NCBI GenBank assembly: GCA_034440575.1
Contig: JAOTOL010001634.1
Location: forward strand, 2,568,501 to 2,632,500
Direction: 5' to 3'
Origin: Imbricaverruca yamaguchii
Lineage: Eukaryota; Arthropoda; Thecostraca; Neoverrucidae
Length of the DNA: 64,000 nt
Shown: positions 11,223 through 56,487 of the stretch, in pieces
Position numbering within the stretch: position 1 is the first letter of the stretch
Layout of the letters: each line of letters opens with the position of its first letter
Notes under the pieces: model-generated
The model's database searches: none
Told to the model about the DNA's origin: nothing
The model's input: the letters and a program-made list of their open reading frames with translations, nothing else
Position numbers and translations under genes: made by a program

Positions 11223-11949
11223 ATCACCTGGCTGCCTAATCATCCAGATCATGAGAGTGCGATCAGCCGCTACGACAGGCCTCCAAAGGGTAGGCAGCCA
11301 GTGAGTCAGACCGTCAGAGGGCGATTTTCCGGTTAGCAAGGTCGTCAGCGTTCCGCAAATCACTTCAGTCACTTCCTCAAATATGGCGGTTTCCGAACCT
11401 CTGCTGTCGGAGACCTTGTGCATTCGTTAACGCGGAGGCTGTCGCCCGAATCGGCCTGGTGGCCACTGTGGTAGTAGGTACATTCTCCATGTTTAAACAA
11501 TGAGTAAACACACAAACTTATCGCAGGGAACCATGCGATATTTTGCCTTTTTAGGTCATAAAATTCCTTCATATGGCATCTACCATAATTGAGAAAGCGG
11601 CAGACATGGCGCATATGTTACATGTTATTTTACTTGTTTGGCGGTGTAAACAAATCGTGTATTGCTGGTTGCATGGTGTGGGCGTGCATTCGGTATTATT
11701 TACTCTCCAGAGTAATTGCAAGAGTGTGCAAGAGCTTGGCTGTTTCTAACCGTGCTCACCAGTCACCACGCGCTTCAATTTGCAGATTAAAGTAATTTCT
11801 GATTTCTTGGGATTCCTTTTGCCAATTCAATGCGTATGAATGCGCTTAGCATGATGTTACCATTTATTTCCTCTGCAAATGCATACTTTTCAGTTAGGAG
11901 GCAAAATGAAAACCAAAGAAGTGGCTTCGAATTGGATAACGAAAAGTTC

Positions 11950-13550
11950 CATTCATAATTAAGAGAACAATGTAGCATAACCTAATATAACTTAGCATAA
12001 CCTTTTATTCAGGAAAACATACCTTTTTAACATGGGAAATTTTCTAACAATTTGTTTTTCTAAAGTACTTTGGTGTTGTGGTGCTTGAAAGTGATAACAA
12101 GACAAGCATATGGGTTAGGTTTGGTTGTGTTAGGCTAGCTTAGGTTTACAAAAAGTGAACTCTTTTCAAAAGGCTTTAAAGAATTGAATAACAAATTTGG
12201 AAATTGTTTTTTCTTCAAAAGCATCCTAGGTTAGGCTAAGTTAGGATGGGTTTGGTTCTTACAAAAATCATAGGAAAGTACATTCCTTGAAATTTTTATC
12301 ATTATATTTTGGGGGAATTTCTTGATAAGTTTTTCTTCGGCTTGGTTTGGTTAGGTTATGCTGCATTTTTTAAGGCATTTTCTTGTATGCTATGTTCACT
12401 AACTCAAAGCCATTGTTGGTGTTACTGTGCTCAGAACTGGAAAGTAAACCATTTGCACCACAAATGAGTGGTCACAACATCTTAGTCACATTCATAAACA
12501 TTGTGTCAGAAACATAGATCCCAAGAATTTATCAAACACTGACAAGCACAAGTTTACAAAAATTTCAAACTATGAAACCTATTGTAACCTACGTTAGCCT
12601 ATAGTGAACAATTTTTTTATTTGTAAAAATCTATTTTTTAAACTACCTTACCTAATCAAACCCAATTTCATGAAACCTTACCCCATTGTATTTTTCATGG
12701 AAGTAAAACATGTGTAAAACTTGTCTTCTGTATACATTAAATTGCAATAATATCCATTTTCTTTGAATATGGTCCCAGCTTATAATTGTGAAGAACATAC
12801 TAGGTGTGCATTGGTAAGCAGGTGGTGTATTGTCAGTATCATTATCTGGGTATGACTTTGGCATTATTTGCCTTCAAAGGTAGTGATTGTTGATAGAGAT
12901 GGCCTTCCAATAAGAGCTTGTTTGTTTCAAACATCTTCACCATCTACCATACTCTTTAAAGAGGGTGCATAGGTGTTTTCTTTGGGGATGTAGGTGTCTA
13001 TTTAATATTTTGGTAAATTTGCATTTTGATTTGAAGGTGAATTGTGTGGAAAATAGTTGAGTATCTCCTATGCTTATCAACATTACTAAGACAATCTGAA
13101 CAGTCATTGTAATCAGAGATGCTTACTTTTTGGTTGGTGAGCTAAATAATACCAAAATGGGCTTTCAGTGATATAATATGCAATGAAAAAAAAATCACAA
13201 AAAATCCATAACCTAGCCTAATCTGATCAACCTGACTTGCTAAATCTGTGCATGGATATTTTATGCATTTATCAGTTTTCTCAAATAAATGCTCATGAAT
13301 ATGATTAAGACAATGTCAGTGATTAAGTGTGATTAAGTGTGATTGAATGTGATTAAGCCAGAGTCACTTCCTCTGCAAATGCTCACTTTTCAGTTGGCAT
13401 GCAAAACAACACAAAACAGGGGCAGAAAATAGAATCTAACCTAACCTAGCCTAGCCACACATGTAAGGAAAAACATGTCCAAGAAATTGAGAAAATGTCA
13501 CAAATTTTTCTCTTTCATCTTCCAAAAATCTAACCTAATCTGAAAGTGGG
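11950..13550. other. Intergenic AT-rich, CCTAA-type motifs scattered
   Basis: No gene seen. Words such as TTAGGTTTGGTTGTGTTAGG (12115-12140) and TAACCTAACCTAGCCTAGCC (13437-13456) recur. They resemble degenerate arthropod-type TTAGG telomere motifs but never form a clean array. Confidence 0.35.
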
Positions 13551-13554
13551 CTAA

Positions 13555-14250
13555 TCAATGGCAAATGTCTTTCAACTATGAAAAATGTAAGCTTATGCAT
13601 TTTAGGTCTGGAGGTGAGATTTTCAGATATGCAATGATGGAAGGTGGGAAATCAGATGTTATTGAAGAGGAAAGAAACTTAGGCATGTTCATTTCAAATG
13701 ATCTTAAAGTAGAAAAATAATGTATCAGCTAGGAACATGGCAATGAGAATGCTGGGAATCATTAATAGGAGCATGATGTATAAGAGCAAATAAGTGATGA
13801 AAATGCTGTGCTTGGTGTATGTGTGACCCCACTTATAATTTTCTGTACAGGCATTTAGCCCCTTCTAAGAAAAACTATGGATATGCTAGAAAAAAAAATT
13901 ATTAAGAATTATACTATTCATAAAGGGTATATTATACTACTTGTATTATGTTATACTATGTAGGGTGTACCTAACAGTGAATTCAGCACCTTTCTTCAGG
14001 ATTTGATGCTGATAAGACTGGCTATGGTAGCACAAAGGGGCATGGTTGGAGGAGTTTGGAGGTGTTGAGGTGTGCATTATGCAATATCAGGTGAATAGTG
14101 CTAGATAGGCTGGGATATATAGCTCCCTAGGAATTTGAGATAATGGATTGATTGAGGTGTGAATGTGTACTTGTCTAGTATCTTTTCTAGAGAGGCTTAA
14201 CCCAGATGGGTCTCTGTGGCTCTTATTGAGCCTTAGCACTCTATTACTTT
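13555..14250 (+). mobile_element. CR1-like LINE 3' fragment
   Basis: Decayed C-terminal part of a CR1/L2-like reverse transcriptase ORF: YEKCKLMHF, VIEEERNLGMFIS and NDLKVEK are readable. Later pieces equivalent to the RT thumb and C terminus follow, with many stops. The 3' end (14195-14230) has GATGGGTCTCTGTGGCTCTTATTGAGCC, resembling the 3' UTRs of the LINE copies at 56.6 kb and 61.9 kb. It is the same broad family as the 57.7-62 kb element. Confidence 0.65.
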
Positions 14251-14279
14251 ATAAACATAGCCAAGCATAACCTGTTTTT

Positions 14280-14345
14280 GCATTAAAAAAAAATATTTTG
14301 GCAAAAAAACACTACTCCCCCCCCCCCAAAAAAAAAAACATAACC
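14280..14345 (+). repeat. Poly-A / poly-C low-complexity tract
   Basis: Runs of A, a run of nine C and a further A run; possible retroelement tail or slippage site. Confidence 0.6.
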
Positions 14346-14689
14346 TACTTAACCTAGTCTATCAAAACCTAACCACTATTCTTCCTCACCCCCGGGATGA
14401 GCTACCAGGTGGCTGTATCAGTGCATTGATGGCACATTAAACTTTTGATCAAAGTTATGTGTTAAACTGGAATTCATGGATCAGGTGGTGGGGCCAGGGT
14501 TCATGCAAAAAGTTCTGCTTGGCAATTGGACCCTGGTTCATAAAATCACCCCAGCAAGAACTCTGATTAAATTTATTTAAATTAAATAAGCATCAGAGCA
14601 TGTCATCAGAACACACCGAACGCCATCTGGACTCTGTTAGTGGCGTCGCAACATGTTCGCGCGATGTGTGCGATATTGGGCTATGCTGT

Positions 14690-15548
14690 GGTGTGCCAGC
14701 TGATGCTGGGCTGTGCCAGACAGACGGGCGGCTGTGCTGCGGTGTGCGTGGTGTGTGAGGGCTGACGCTGGGCTGTGTCGGACAGACGGGCGGCTGTGCT
14801 GGCACAGTGTGTGGTGTATGCGGGCTAACGCTGGGCTGTGTCGGACAGACGGGCGGCTGTGCTGTGGTGTGGTGAGGGCTGACGCTGGGCTGTGCTCGGA
14901 CAGACGGGCGGCTTGCTGGTGTGTGGGCTGTGCCGGCAAGGCAGTGTGCGGTGTGTGCGGGCTGACGCTGGGCTGTGTCTGACAGACGGGCGGCTGTGCT
15001 GCGGTGTGTGGTGTGTGAGGGCTGACGCTGGGCTGTGTCGGACAGACGGGCGGCTGTGCTGGCGCAGTGTGCGGTGTGTGCCGGCTGACGCTGGGCTGTG
15101 TCGGACAGACGGGCGGCTGTGCTGGCGCAGTGTGCGGTGTGTGCGGGCTGACGCTGGGCTGTGTCGGACAGACGGGCGGCTGTGCTGGCGCAGTGTGCGG
15201 TGTGTGCCGGCTGACGCTGGGCTGTGTCGGACAGACGGGCGGCTGTGCTGCGATGTGTGCGGTGTGTGCGGGCTGACGCTGGGCTGTGTCGGACAGACGG
15301 GCGGCTGTGCTGGCGCAGTGTGCGGTGTGTGCCGGCTGACGCTGGGCTGTGTCGGACAGACGGGCGGCTGTGCTGTGGTGTGTGAGGGCTGACGCTGGGC
15401 TGTGTCGGACAGACGGGCGTGCTGTGCTGCGGTGTGTGCGGTGTGTGAGGGCTGACGCTGGGCTGTGTCGGACAGACGGGCGGCTGTGCTGGCGCAGTGT
15501 GCGGTGTGTGCCGGCTGACGCTGGGCTGTGTCGGACAGACGGGCGGCT
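14690..15548 (+). repeat. ~63-bp minisatellite abutting WRAP73 start codon
   Basis: About 14 tandem units built on GCTGACGCTGGGCTGTGTCG followed by GACAGACGGGCGGCTGTG. The full unit is 63 bp, with shorter variants lacking part of GCGCAGTGTGCGG. The last copy runs to within about 10 nt of the WRAP73 ATG (15558), so the array must include 5' UTR and/or core promoter. Long ORFs on both strands here are by-products of the repeat. Confidence 0.85.
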
Positions 15549-15557
15549 GTGCCGACG

Positions 15558-47471
<31,914 letters not shown>

Positions 47472-48530
47472 CTGCTTCACGGAGATAGAAAGAGAGAACT
47501 CGCTATCAAGCAGGGACCAAGTGCGAGATGAGCTTGGTGGAGCAGTTCGGAGAAGGCAGTCAGGTACGCACAATAGTCGATTACATGGAGCAGGCCCGTT
47601 CTGCTTACTGGCTTCGGATGGGACATGTGAGTCCTGAAGACTTCAGTGAAGCGCAACGGATTCGAATTAAGGGTGCCTGGAACGGGTGTGCCCACGCGCT
47701 GACATTGGCTAGTGCCACAGATGCCATTCGTGCTGAACTGCGCTGATCGAGCCGTCTCTCGTTACTTTCCATTGGCATGTTATTCATGAGATATTTGATG
47801 TGATATTCTGCAGCGAATTTTTACTCAGACCCAGGAGTGCTCGAGGGATCGATTATATTTCGTCCCTTAACCACTGACTGCTGTTTCTTCTCCATGGATC
47901 AATTTGTGCTAGGTTATCGTAAATCATTTTCAGTTTGAATTTTAGATGAGTTCTCGTTTCGTCGTACGATTTCCGTGTGAAAAATCAAATCAGTGCTTTC
48001 CGGATTCTGCCGACACTTGTAATTTCGCAGTTTGTCTCAAGCTCGAACTTGGTATTATATGCCACATGAAATCCTATCCCAAATTAGCAGCATTAAATGT
48101 AGCATGGCAACAATCTAATAGGCGGTTCCACAGATTGGCACTTTGTGAAATCAGTGAAAGGGCTAGGTATGTATGTGATTTGAATGAGTCACCTGAGACG
48201 TGTTAATGGCTGTGCTAGTATGCGGCATGATCATTCAGCTGGATAGTAGACTCAGAAACTGTGGTAATACACCCATTTGCATTCTGTGTTCATCCATACC
48301 CTGTTCATTCAGATAATAAATGATTTGTTACGGTTTTGTACGTGCGATGTTCGTGTCCAGCACATGCATGCCAAGTGCAACCAGATTATTTAGGGATACT
48401 CTGACAATGGCGACGAAGAACGTTAGCAGTTGCAGCCCGGAGGACTGTCATCTTACGACATGACAGTTGTAAGAAAGCTTGCATTCTTTGGCCGGGAGAT
48501 TTTCGATTTTGCCAGCCGACGGCGCCGAAC
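47472..48530. other. WRAP73 3' flank
   Basis: Probable 3' UTR followed by spacer. A 72-codon open frame at 47528-47746 has no recognised relatives and lies just after the WRAP73 stop. Confidence 0.4.
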
Positions 48531-49265
48531 GACATGGGACCAGCTCACGCCCCACCAGCCCCTCCTCCCATGACTGGCTGACGCTCCGAAACAGCCGGAC
48601 CAGCTCACGCCCCACCAGCCCCTCCTCCCATGACTGGCTGACGCTCCGAAACAGCCGGACCAGCTCACGCCCACCAGCCCCTCTCATGACTGGCTGACTG
48701 GCTGACGCTTCACAACAGCCGGACCAGCTCACGCCCCACCAGCCCCTCCTCCCATGATTGGCCGACCCTTCAAAACAGCCGGACCAGCTCACGCGCCATC
48801 AGCCCCTCCTCTCATGTCTGGCTGACGCTTCAAAACAGCTGGACCAGCTCACGCGCCACCAGCCCCTCCCATGACTGGCTGACTGGCTGACGCTTCAAAA
48901 CAGCCGAACCAGCTCACGCTCCACCAGCCCCTCCTCCCATGACTGGCCGACCCTTCAAAACAGCCGGACCAGCTCACGCGCCACCAGCCCCTCCTCCCAT
49001 GACTGGCTGACGCTTCAAAACAGCCGGACCAGCTCACGCGCCACCAGCCCCTCCTCCCATGACTGGCTGACGCTTCAAAACAGCCGGACCAGCTCACGCC
49101 CACCAGCCCCTCCTCCCATGACTGGCTGACGCTTCAAAACAGCCGGACCAGCTCACGCCCACCAGCCCTCCTCCCATGATTGGCTGACGCTTCAAAACAG
49201 CCGAACCAGCTCACGCTCCACCAGCCCCTTCCATGACTGGTTGACGCTCCAAAACAGCCGGACCC
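48531..49265 (+). repeat. 60-bp minisatellite, about 12 copies
   Basis: Unit CAGCCGGACCAGCTCACGCC CCACCAGCCCCTCCTCCCAT GACTGGCTGACGCTCCGAAA, with several 4-12 bp indels (for example duplicated GACTGGCT). It lies downstream of WRAP73. Confidence 0.9.
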
Positions 49266-50529
49266 GAATCACGCGTCCCGCGCAGACAACAATGGAGTCT
49301 GGAGAGGGGAAACACCGGTCAACCCTGCAGTCAGCGACCCCCGGAGCATGAAAATTTCAGATCGCCACCAGCTCCAGAAAAAGCAACGGTTAGGAGCAGG
49401 GTCACGAAGGATCCAGGCGGCATCAGGAAAGGAATGACCGTAGGAAATTTCAAAATAAAAATGGCGCACTGCCGACCAATCGACACTCGAACTTTTGACC
49501 CGGAGCCTAGGGAATGGTTGAGGAACTTGAAAGGGCGGAGCAAATAAAATGCAATGAAAACTGGTGTACATCACGCATGAGTGGGCAGAAGCACCCCGAG
49601 CGGAGTAGCGGGATCATCCAGAGACAGAGCAAGACGCACCGAGAGAGATCGAGTCATGGAGACAGACGTGGTCGTTGTGGGTTGAAAATTCCGGATGGAG
49701 AATCGAGTTGAATTGACGGACGGACGGTGGGAAACCGCCATCTTTCATGTGAGTGCCGTCCGTCTGCCTTACTTTCCTCCTTCCAAACCGTGCCGGGCCG
49801 ACCTCATTTCTCCCACGTACTCTCCCTACTACTAGCAGGTAGGGCAACTTCCCCGGTCCTGCCCACCAGCTCAGTTTTATCGGGGTAGCCGCGCCCCTTC
49901 GGCCTGTCCCCCGGGGTTGACGGAGTCCTGGAGGTTGAGGTCCCCCGTCGCACGGTGCTAGTTGTGACGGGGCCAACACACCTCTTTGGTCCTGATATCT
50001 CGGAGGGGCGGGCGGGCCCGTGGGGCCTCACGCGGGTCAAGTGGCTAGTCGCCTCGGGCCGGGGACCTGGGATCCTTCCCAGTGTCCGCCAGTCCGGGCG
50101 GCTTGGGTCAAGGGATGGGCGGTGCTGGATCTCGGTCGGGGTGGTGAGTCTTTCTTCCGGCTGGGCGAAGGCGCCACCTGCCCCCTCGGGCGCCTGGCGG
50201 CATCCCGTCTGCAGGGCCCAGGCGTGCCCCCGGTAGGGCCCCAATGTGGTGGGGCGCCCGAGGGGCAGAAACCAATGCATGTTTATGGATACTTCTAACA
50301 AACAACCGTCCTCTGGCCCCTCACATGAGGACCAGACCCTTCGTCCCTCCGCCCGAAGACCAGGTCCGAACGTAATCCTGTCGCGTAGGGCTCATGGGGA
50401 GAATGAGCGCACACAAAATGCACACTTTGAGCACGCGAACACCGGCTCGCCATCAAGCACCTCGAATCCGCGTATCTTGGTTTTCAAATCAACGGACCCA
50501 GAAAAGAAATTATCAACGCTCTCTCCCTT

Positions 50530-52033
50530 TCAGCGTTAGCGAGGATGCGACCGTTTGGAATGTATACTGCGATGCGACAAGTTGCGTGATGGAGGCATCG
50601 TGGTCGAATTTCGTTAAAGAGAAGATGCGAGGAGAGCCCTGGAGCTAGATAAATTCGCATACAGCATACGCACACCGAACGTGACAAGAGATATTACAAT
50701 ACCGGTGAAAGTTGAACCTCATAATTTTAAAAATTTATGCAAAGGAGTCATTAACTGCTTCGATCTGAGGAACGTCTCTGAGCTGAGATTGTTGATGGAT
50801 TGGCTGAGTATGGTGTTATTGACGCGCGGAGGATGAAGGTAAGAAAGGAGAAGGAGCTACATCCGACAAATAACATTATTTTAACGTTCAGTAGCACTGA
50901 CCTACCAGCCACAGTATCAGTAGGCTATATCCGAATAAAAGTCGGCGTTTTTTATTCCCATCCCAATGAAGTGCTACAGATGCCAGCGTTACGGTCACAC
51001 GACCCAGTACTGTCGAGGAGGCCCTGCGTGTGGCCGATGTGGGTCGGAAGGCCACACTGTCGACAAGAGTGACTCACATGAGTCATGGTGTGTGAATTGT
51101 GGTCGGGGTCAGGTGCCCTACAAAACCTCTCACATGTCATGCCCAGCCTACTTGAAGGAGAAAGAGATTTTGTCACTAGAATGCACCAAAAATATCACTT
51201 TTCGACAAGCCCGAGAGGCATATGAGGAGAGTCACCCCAGAGTATCATACGCAAAAAAGGCTAAAAGTACCCCAACGAGTTATACGCATCAATAGGACAC
51301 CAACGCTACACAGTTGTTTACACAACTCGGCGCCTTGCTGCGTTCCTTCGGTTTTACCTGCACACCTTCCGCGAGCGCAGACAGCGCCACCCACAGTTCG
51401 TCCATCCAGGTCAGAACAGGCGATAGAAACGCCACCCATAGCATCCCCACAGCCCTCAGAGGAATTATTGGGGACGGAAACAGAACAGGAAGGAGGAAAG
51501 TGGACCTTGGTACACAGGTCCAAAAAACTCGGCAGGCCCCCCTACACCTCATCCACCACGCCCTCTACTTCCACACCCAAAGTAACCTATCCTACCCCCA
51601 CATCACCACCAATTCCTGCTCCTCCCTCTCCTCCACCTCCTCCTCCACCTCCACCTCCATCGCTCCACGGAGCACCGTCGCGACGGATACCTATCACACC
51701 CCGTCAGCGCCACGCATCCAGACCACCAGTGTTCGCCATGGAGCCCCAAACCTGGGACCGGCGGGGCGTGCCGGCCGTAGTTCGTCCCCGAATGTACGGC
51801 CGAGGGCCCGACCACCCATGTACCATTGGCACCTGGAGGCTCCGCATTTCCAGCTGAGACCCTTCATATCCCACCACCCATCCCACCACGTGGAGACGAT
51901 GCTTTGGCACACGCGTCACCCCATAGAGGCAGGAAGCGAGCTCCACCCTGGTAAGTGTCTCCGACCGATGGAGGAAACCCTAGGGCGTGGTCAAGATCCT
52001 CCTCAGGGCCCTCCAAGCAGCAGTGACTATTGA
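50530..52033 (+). pseudogene. LINE ORF1 (gag-like, CCHC zinc knuckles), frameshifted
   Basis: Nucleic-acid-binding ORF1. The N-terminal part reads DITIPVKVEPHNFKNLCKGV and ILTFSSTDLPATVSVGYIRI. The zinc-knuckle part (from 50966) reads CYRCQRYGHTTQYCRGGPAC, GRCGSEGH and CVNCGRG, then ITFRQAREAYEE. Proline/serine-rich sequence follows. It is broken by shifts near 50800-50960 and 51290. Confidence 0.82.
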
Positions 52034-52065
52034 AGTAGCCACTTTTTCGTTTTTATACGTTTTAA

Positions 52066-55000
52066 ATGGCTCTCTTTGCGGCTATTTTACAATGGAACTG
52101 CCGGGGCCTAAACACCTCGATTCTTGACCTGATGACCGTTTTAAATCGGCGTAGTCCGCTAGCCATTTGCCTTCAGGAAACTAAGCTCACGCCAAAGGAC
52201 GCCGTCAAGATGAAAAACTACACTGTGTTCCGCAGCGATGTTCGCCCTGGAAATAACTCGCACTGAGGGGTCTTGCTTGCTGTCCACCACAGCGTATCAG
52301 CACGTGAGTTGCCTCTTCGAACCACTCTTCAAGCAATCGCAGCGCATATAACTATTCGCGACACCCACATTAGTCTTTGCTCCCTATATCTGCCTCCTGG
52401 AGTCACGTTTCCTGTCGTGGATGTGAAACATCGACTTGCGGAGCTTCCACCACTATTGCTACTAGTGGGTGATTTATAACGCTCACCACACCGCCTGAGG
52501 CTGCTCAGACATCAACACGGGGCCGAATACTGGGGGTTCTAATTATACATGAGCCGTTATGTGTTTTAAACACAGGTCCACATACTCATCTTACCCCAAC
52601 TGATCCATCAGATCGAATGGTCAGTCGACGAAGATTGCCTCGGAAGCGACCACTATCCGGTGTGGCTAACGTTTCGTAGAGGCGTGTTTTTTGGAACACG
52701 GCCGCCACGCTGGAATTTGAAAAAGGCGGACTGGGCTCGTTTCGAATCTGAGATGCAGACAGCTTTTACACATGACGTTGAAAATAATTGTACTGGCGTC
52801 GATGATTTTACATTACTGATTCTCCAGTGCGCTGAATTGTGCGTTCCACGTACCTTCTATTCCACCGCATTCCACGTACCTCTACCACGTACCTTACATC
52901 AGAACAATTTGTGTACAATTTACCGTTTACTCAAGCCGAACTGAACTCTGTAATTAATGGATTGAAGAACGTGTCCGAAGGACCAGTCTATATACACAAC
53001 GAAATGTTGAAACATTTACCGACGTACGTAGAATATACATTTTTCAAGATTTTGAAATCTAATTTGTAACGGTGGATGCTTTCCACCAGCCTGGAGAAAG
53101 ACACTTACAATAACACTGTTGAAGCCCGGTAGAAATGACGATGACCCCAATGATTATCGCCCAATTTCACTGAAGTCATCATTGAGTAAGTTAATGGAGA
53201 AAATGGTTAGCTTCCGACTCACGTGGTTCTTAGACAACCAGAACGTCTTATCCAATGACCAGTGTGGCTTTCGAGAAAACCGTAGTACAACTGACCATGT
53301 TTTAAGGCTTGACACAGAAGTTCGGGTAACTTTTGCGAAACACAGACACCTAGGAGCCGTGCTTTTCGACATTGAGGGTGCTTTTGACACTGCTTGGAGA
53401 CACGGCATCCTGCAGAAGATTCATGACTGCGAAATTCGCGGATCTCTGGGCATGTTTTTAAAAAAAACTTCATGACAAGTCGAGAGTTTTGTGTGCGCGT
53501 CGGCAACCAGTTTTCAGGTTGGCTACGCCAAGTTGAGGGAGTTACACAGAGCAGCGTCCTGAGCACATCCCTATTTTCGCTTATACTAAACGACATCGGC
53601 AACTCACTATCCCCATCAATCGGACGATCTCTTTTCGCTGATGATTTTGCCATCCGGTCGTGCAGCTCGTCAGCCCCTTTCGTGGAGCGACAGCTGCAAC
53701 TTGCGATTTCACACCTCGAAAAGTGGGAACACCTGAATGGTTTCCGATTTTCCATTGCAAAGACAACAGCAGTTCATTTCTGCCGCCGTCGTCGTAACTG
53801 CCCCGACATGAACCTAAAACTTTACAGACAAGACGTTCCCCGTGCACCAACGGCTCGCTTTCTTGGTGTGGAATTCGACAATCGTCTTTCATACAGAGAA
53901 CACATAAAGACGCTCCGAGACAAGTACTTTAAAACCATGAATATGTTGAAGTGTGCTTCTCGAGCGTCATTCAGGGTTGATAGAAGGACTCTGCACATCC
54001 TTTACCGTAGTATAATTCGTTCCAAACTGGACAATGCATGTTTTATATACGACGGTGCGTGTGCTACCACAAAACGTATTTTAGACCCAACACACCACGC
54101 TGCCTTGCGAATAATTACTGGGGCATTTTGCGCTTCTCCCACGGTCAGCATATTGGCAGATGCCCATGAACCACCATTAAGCATGAGAAGACAAATGCTG
54201 GGACTTCGCTACGCATGTAAGATACGTCAGTTCCCGACACACCCATCATATCGGGCTGTCTTTTCTAGGGATACACATGCAGTCCTTCGCGGCCAAGTGA
54301 GGAGAGGAACCGCTTACTGTGTGAGAATGAGGACGCTCCTGAGACAAATGAGACTTCGAATGCAGGGAATTAGCCAGTATGAGCAAATAACTACTCGCCG
54401 TGGGAATTGGTCTCCCCTTCATCGACATCGCCCTCTCTCCAGAGAGAAAACAAGACATGACAAAAGGGGAGCTACTATAACGTGCACTCGAACACATTTC
54501 TTCAGCATATCAAGGTTACACAGTCACTTACACAGATGGCTCGAAGACTGACACCGGCGTCGGTAGTGCCTTTGTTAGAGGGTCCACCACAAGATCTTTC
54601 ACCCTGCCGCCACACGCTACGGTCTTCACTTCAGAGTTGATGGCCATCAGAAAAATCCTTTCACACATCGAGGTTGACGACGAAGTTTTACACGTTATAT
54701 TGACTGATTCTCAGAGCAGTCTTCTGGCGTTGCGCAGTATTAACCAGCAACATGTCATCGTACGAGACGTTTTACTGCACCTTACTTCGCTGCATGGCAT
54801 GGGAAAACATTTAACACTGCTGGATTCCAGCACATGTTGGAATTCGTGTCAACGAGCTGGCCGACCGAGCTGTAAGGCGTGCAGCACAAGCGCCAAGGAG
54901 TCGCGTTCTCCCACTTCCTGCCAGTGACTACTTCCCAGTTATCTCATCATTTATTCTGAGACAATGACAAGGCAAATGGGACCAAGAGGAGTTCACCAAA

Positions 55001-55370
55001 TTAAAGCAAGTCAAACCATACTTAGCTCCGTGAGCTTTGTCCTTCAGCCAAACTAGAAGGGACGAGGTGGCCATCTGTCCTCTCAGAATTGGTCACACTC
55101 TAGCAACACATAGGTATTTATTGTGCGGGGACGACAGGCCGAAATGTGTTGGGTGTAATGCCGCTCTGACTGCACCATGTCCTGGAGGCATGCCCAGCAT
55201 ACACAGAAGAACGTAGGCGACACTTCGGATGTGTTGCGAATGCTCCGAAGTTCAAGGACTTGATGGGAGATGATTCCCCATTCATACATAATAGAGCAGT
55301 TATGTGCTTCCATGCGGAGATAGGATTTGACGTAATTTATGAACCTACCTAACTAAATTTGTCTTCCCAG
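52066..55370 (+). pseudogene. LINE ORF2 (endonuclease, reverse transcriptase, RNase H), frameshifted
   Basis: Endonuclease from 52066: ILQWNCRGLN, LQETKL, LYLPPG and later SDHYPV; the expected GDFN reads GDL-stop. RT: NDYRPISLKSSLSKLMEKMV, QCGFRENRST, FDIEGAFDTAW, then after a frameshift at 53475 GVTQSSVLS and FADDFAI (active-site pair). RNase H: YTDGSKTDTGVGSAFV, SELMAI, TDSQSS, and a C-terminal CCHC-type patch (CGDDRPKCVGC). It carries internal stops (for example 52264-52266) and at least four shifts. Confidence 0.88.
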
Positions 55371-55524
55371 ATCTTATATCAAGCGCCTTATAATGGCCAC
55401 CAAGGTGTTATATACTTATGTGACAGTCTGACCCGCGCTTAGGCAGCCTTGTTATGGGTGCAATATAACCCAATGGGGTTGACGCACCCTAAAACCCCAA
55501 TAATCAATCAATCGATCAATCAAC

Positions 55525-56487
55525 CGCTGATACGGGTGTGACATTCCAATCGGTGTCGGTGCCTCCATAGATAACCTAAATATAATGTTGCCTGTGCCTT
55601 TTCCCGGCCGGGGGTACCCACCTTCCCATGAGCGTGGCATATGTCACCAGTGCCCCCATCCTTGTGCTCGCACCTACACCTAGTAGGGAGGAATTTTGTT
55701 GCGAAGGTTATATCTTGCCTGCTCCTACCCCTCTTTCCAAGCTGTGGTCTTCATTTTACCTGTCGCGTCATTCTACTCTTGCCCGTAGCACCGCCAGATT
55801 CCTGCGGCGCTCGACACGGAGGAAGTCAGCATCGGTCTAAGCAAAAGTGTTATTTTTATGGAAGAATAACGCTCATACTTGCGGAAAACTCTTACAGGTT
55901 TCGAATGAACTACATTTTGTTAGATTTTGTTGGTATTTAATATGGGAAACGCCGTGTGGAAAATAAGGAAGTTTGACTGGAACGTCTACGCCACGGGGCT
56001 GAACATTATCTTAGCCCATATGACATCACCTGTTGCCAAACGATATTGGAGGCCCGGGTTAGCGTGACCTCTGGCGTCGCTGTAGGTATCGCCTTGGCTG
56101 TAGGTACAAATTAGCTTATTCGGTAGGTTCCTCCCTGCCTATGAGAAACGCCTGGTTGGAGGGAGGGATTGGGGCTTGGCGGTGTATGCCAAAATAACTA
56201 GACAAGACAGGTTTGTGCTACTATTGGTTTGTGCTACTATTATCTTCATTTGACATTACAAGGAACACATTTGTGCTTTGATGTGTTTAATTAATTATTG
56301 GAATTTATTATTTAAATCATCTATAAAGGTGACTAGGATCGTGGGGGCCACTCATTTTCTGTGCAGATGCTTACATTAAAGGTTGTGAGCAAGATAACAC
56401 CAAAAAAGTGGCTTTGAGATTGGTAGTGTGACATACAAAATGTTTTAAAAAGATAATAAAAATAGTCTGTGTTCAAACCTAATAAAC
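55525..56487. other. Spacer, no gene seen
   Basis: No recognised exon or repeat between the LINE tail and the next SINE. Confidence 0.4.

Larger units (their letters stand above)
50240..55524 (+). mobile_element. I-like non-LTR retrotransposon (LINE), decayed
   Basis: About 5.3 kb element with the I/Loa-type order: ORF1 with zinc knuckles, then ORF2 with endonuclease, reverse transcriptase and RNase H, then a 3' tail TAAAACCCCAATAATCAATC followed by (AATC)n near 55486-55520. Many frameshifts and stops make it inactive. The exact 5' end is not resolved; GC-rich sequence 49600-50240 may be its 5' UTR. The tail is shared, in diverged form, by the tail-only insertions at 29.2 and 32.4 kb. Confidence 0.85.

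Noticed and set aside
47528..47746. 72-codon ORF just after the WRAP73 stop
   Set aside because: Lies in the presumed 3' UTR, no recognised family, no clear start context; could not be supported.
51245..51946. Minus-strand ORFs across the LINE ORF1 region
   Set aside because: Antisense of the proline-rich LINE ORF1 segment, without homology of their own.
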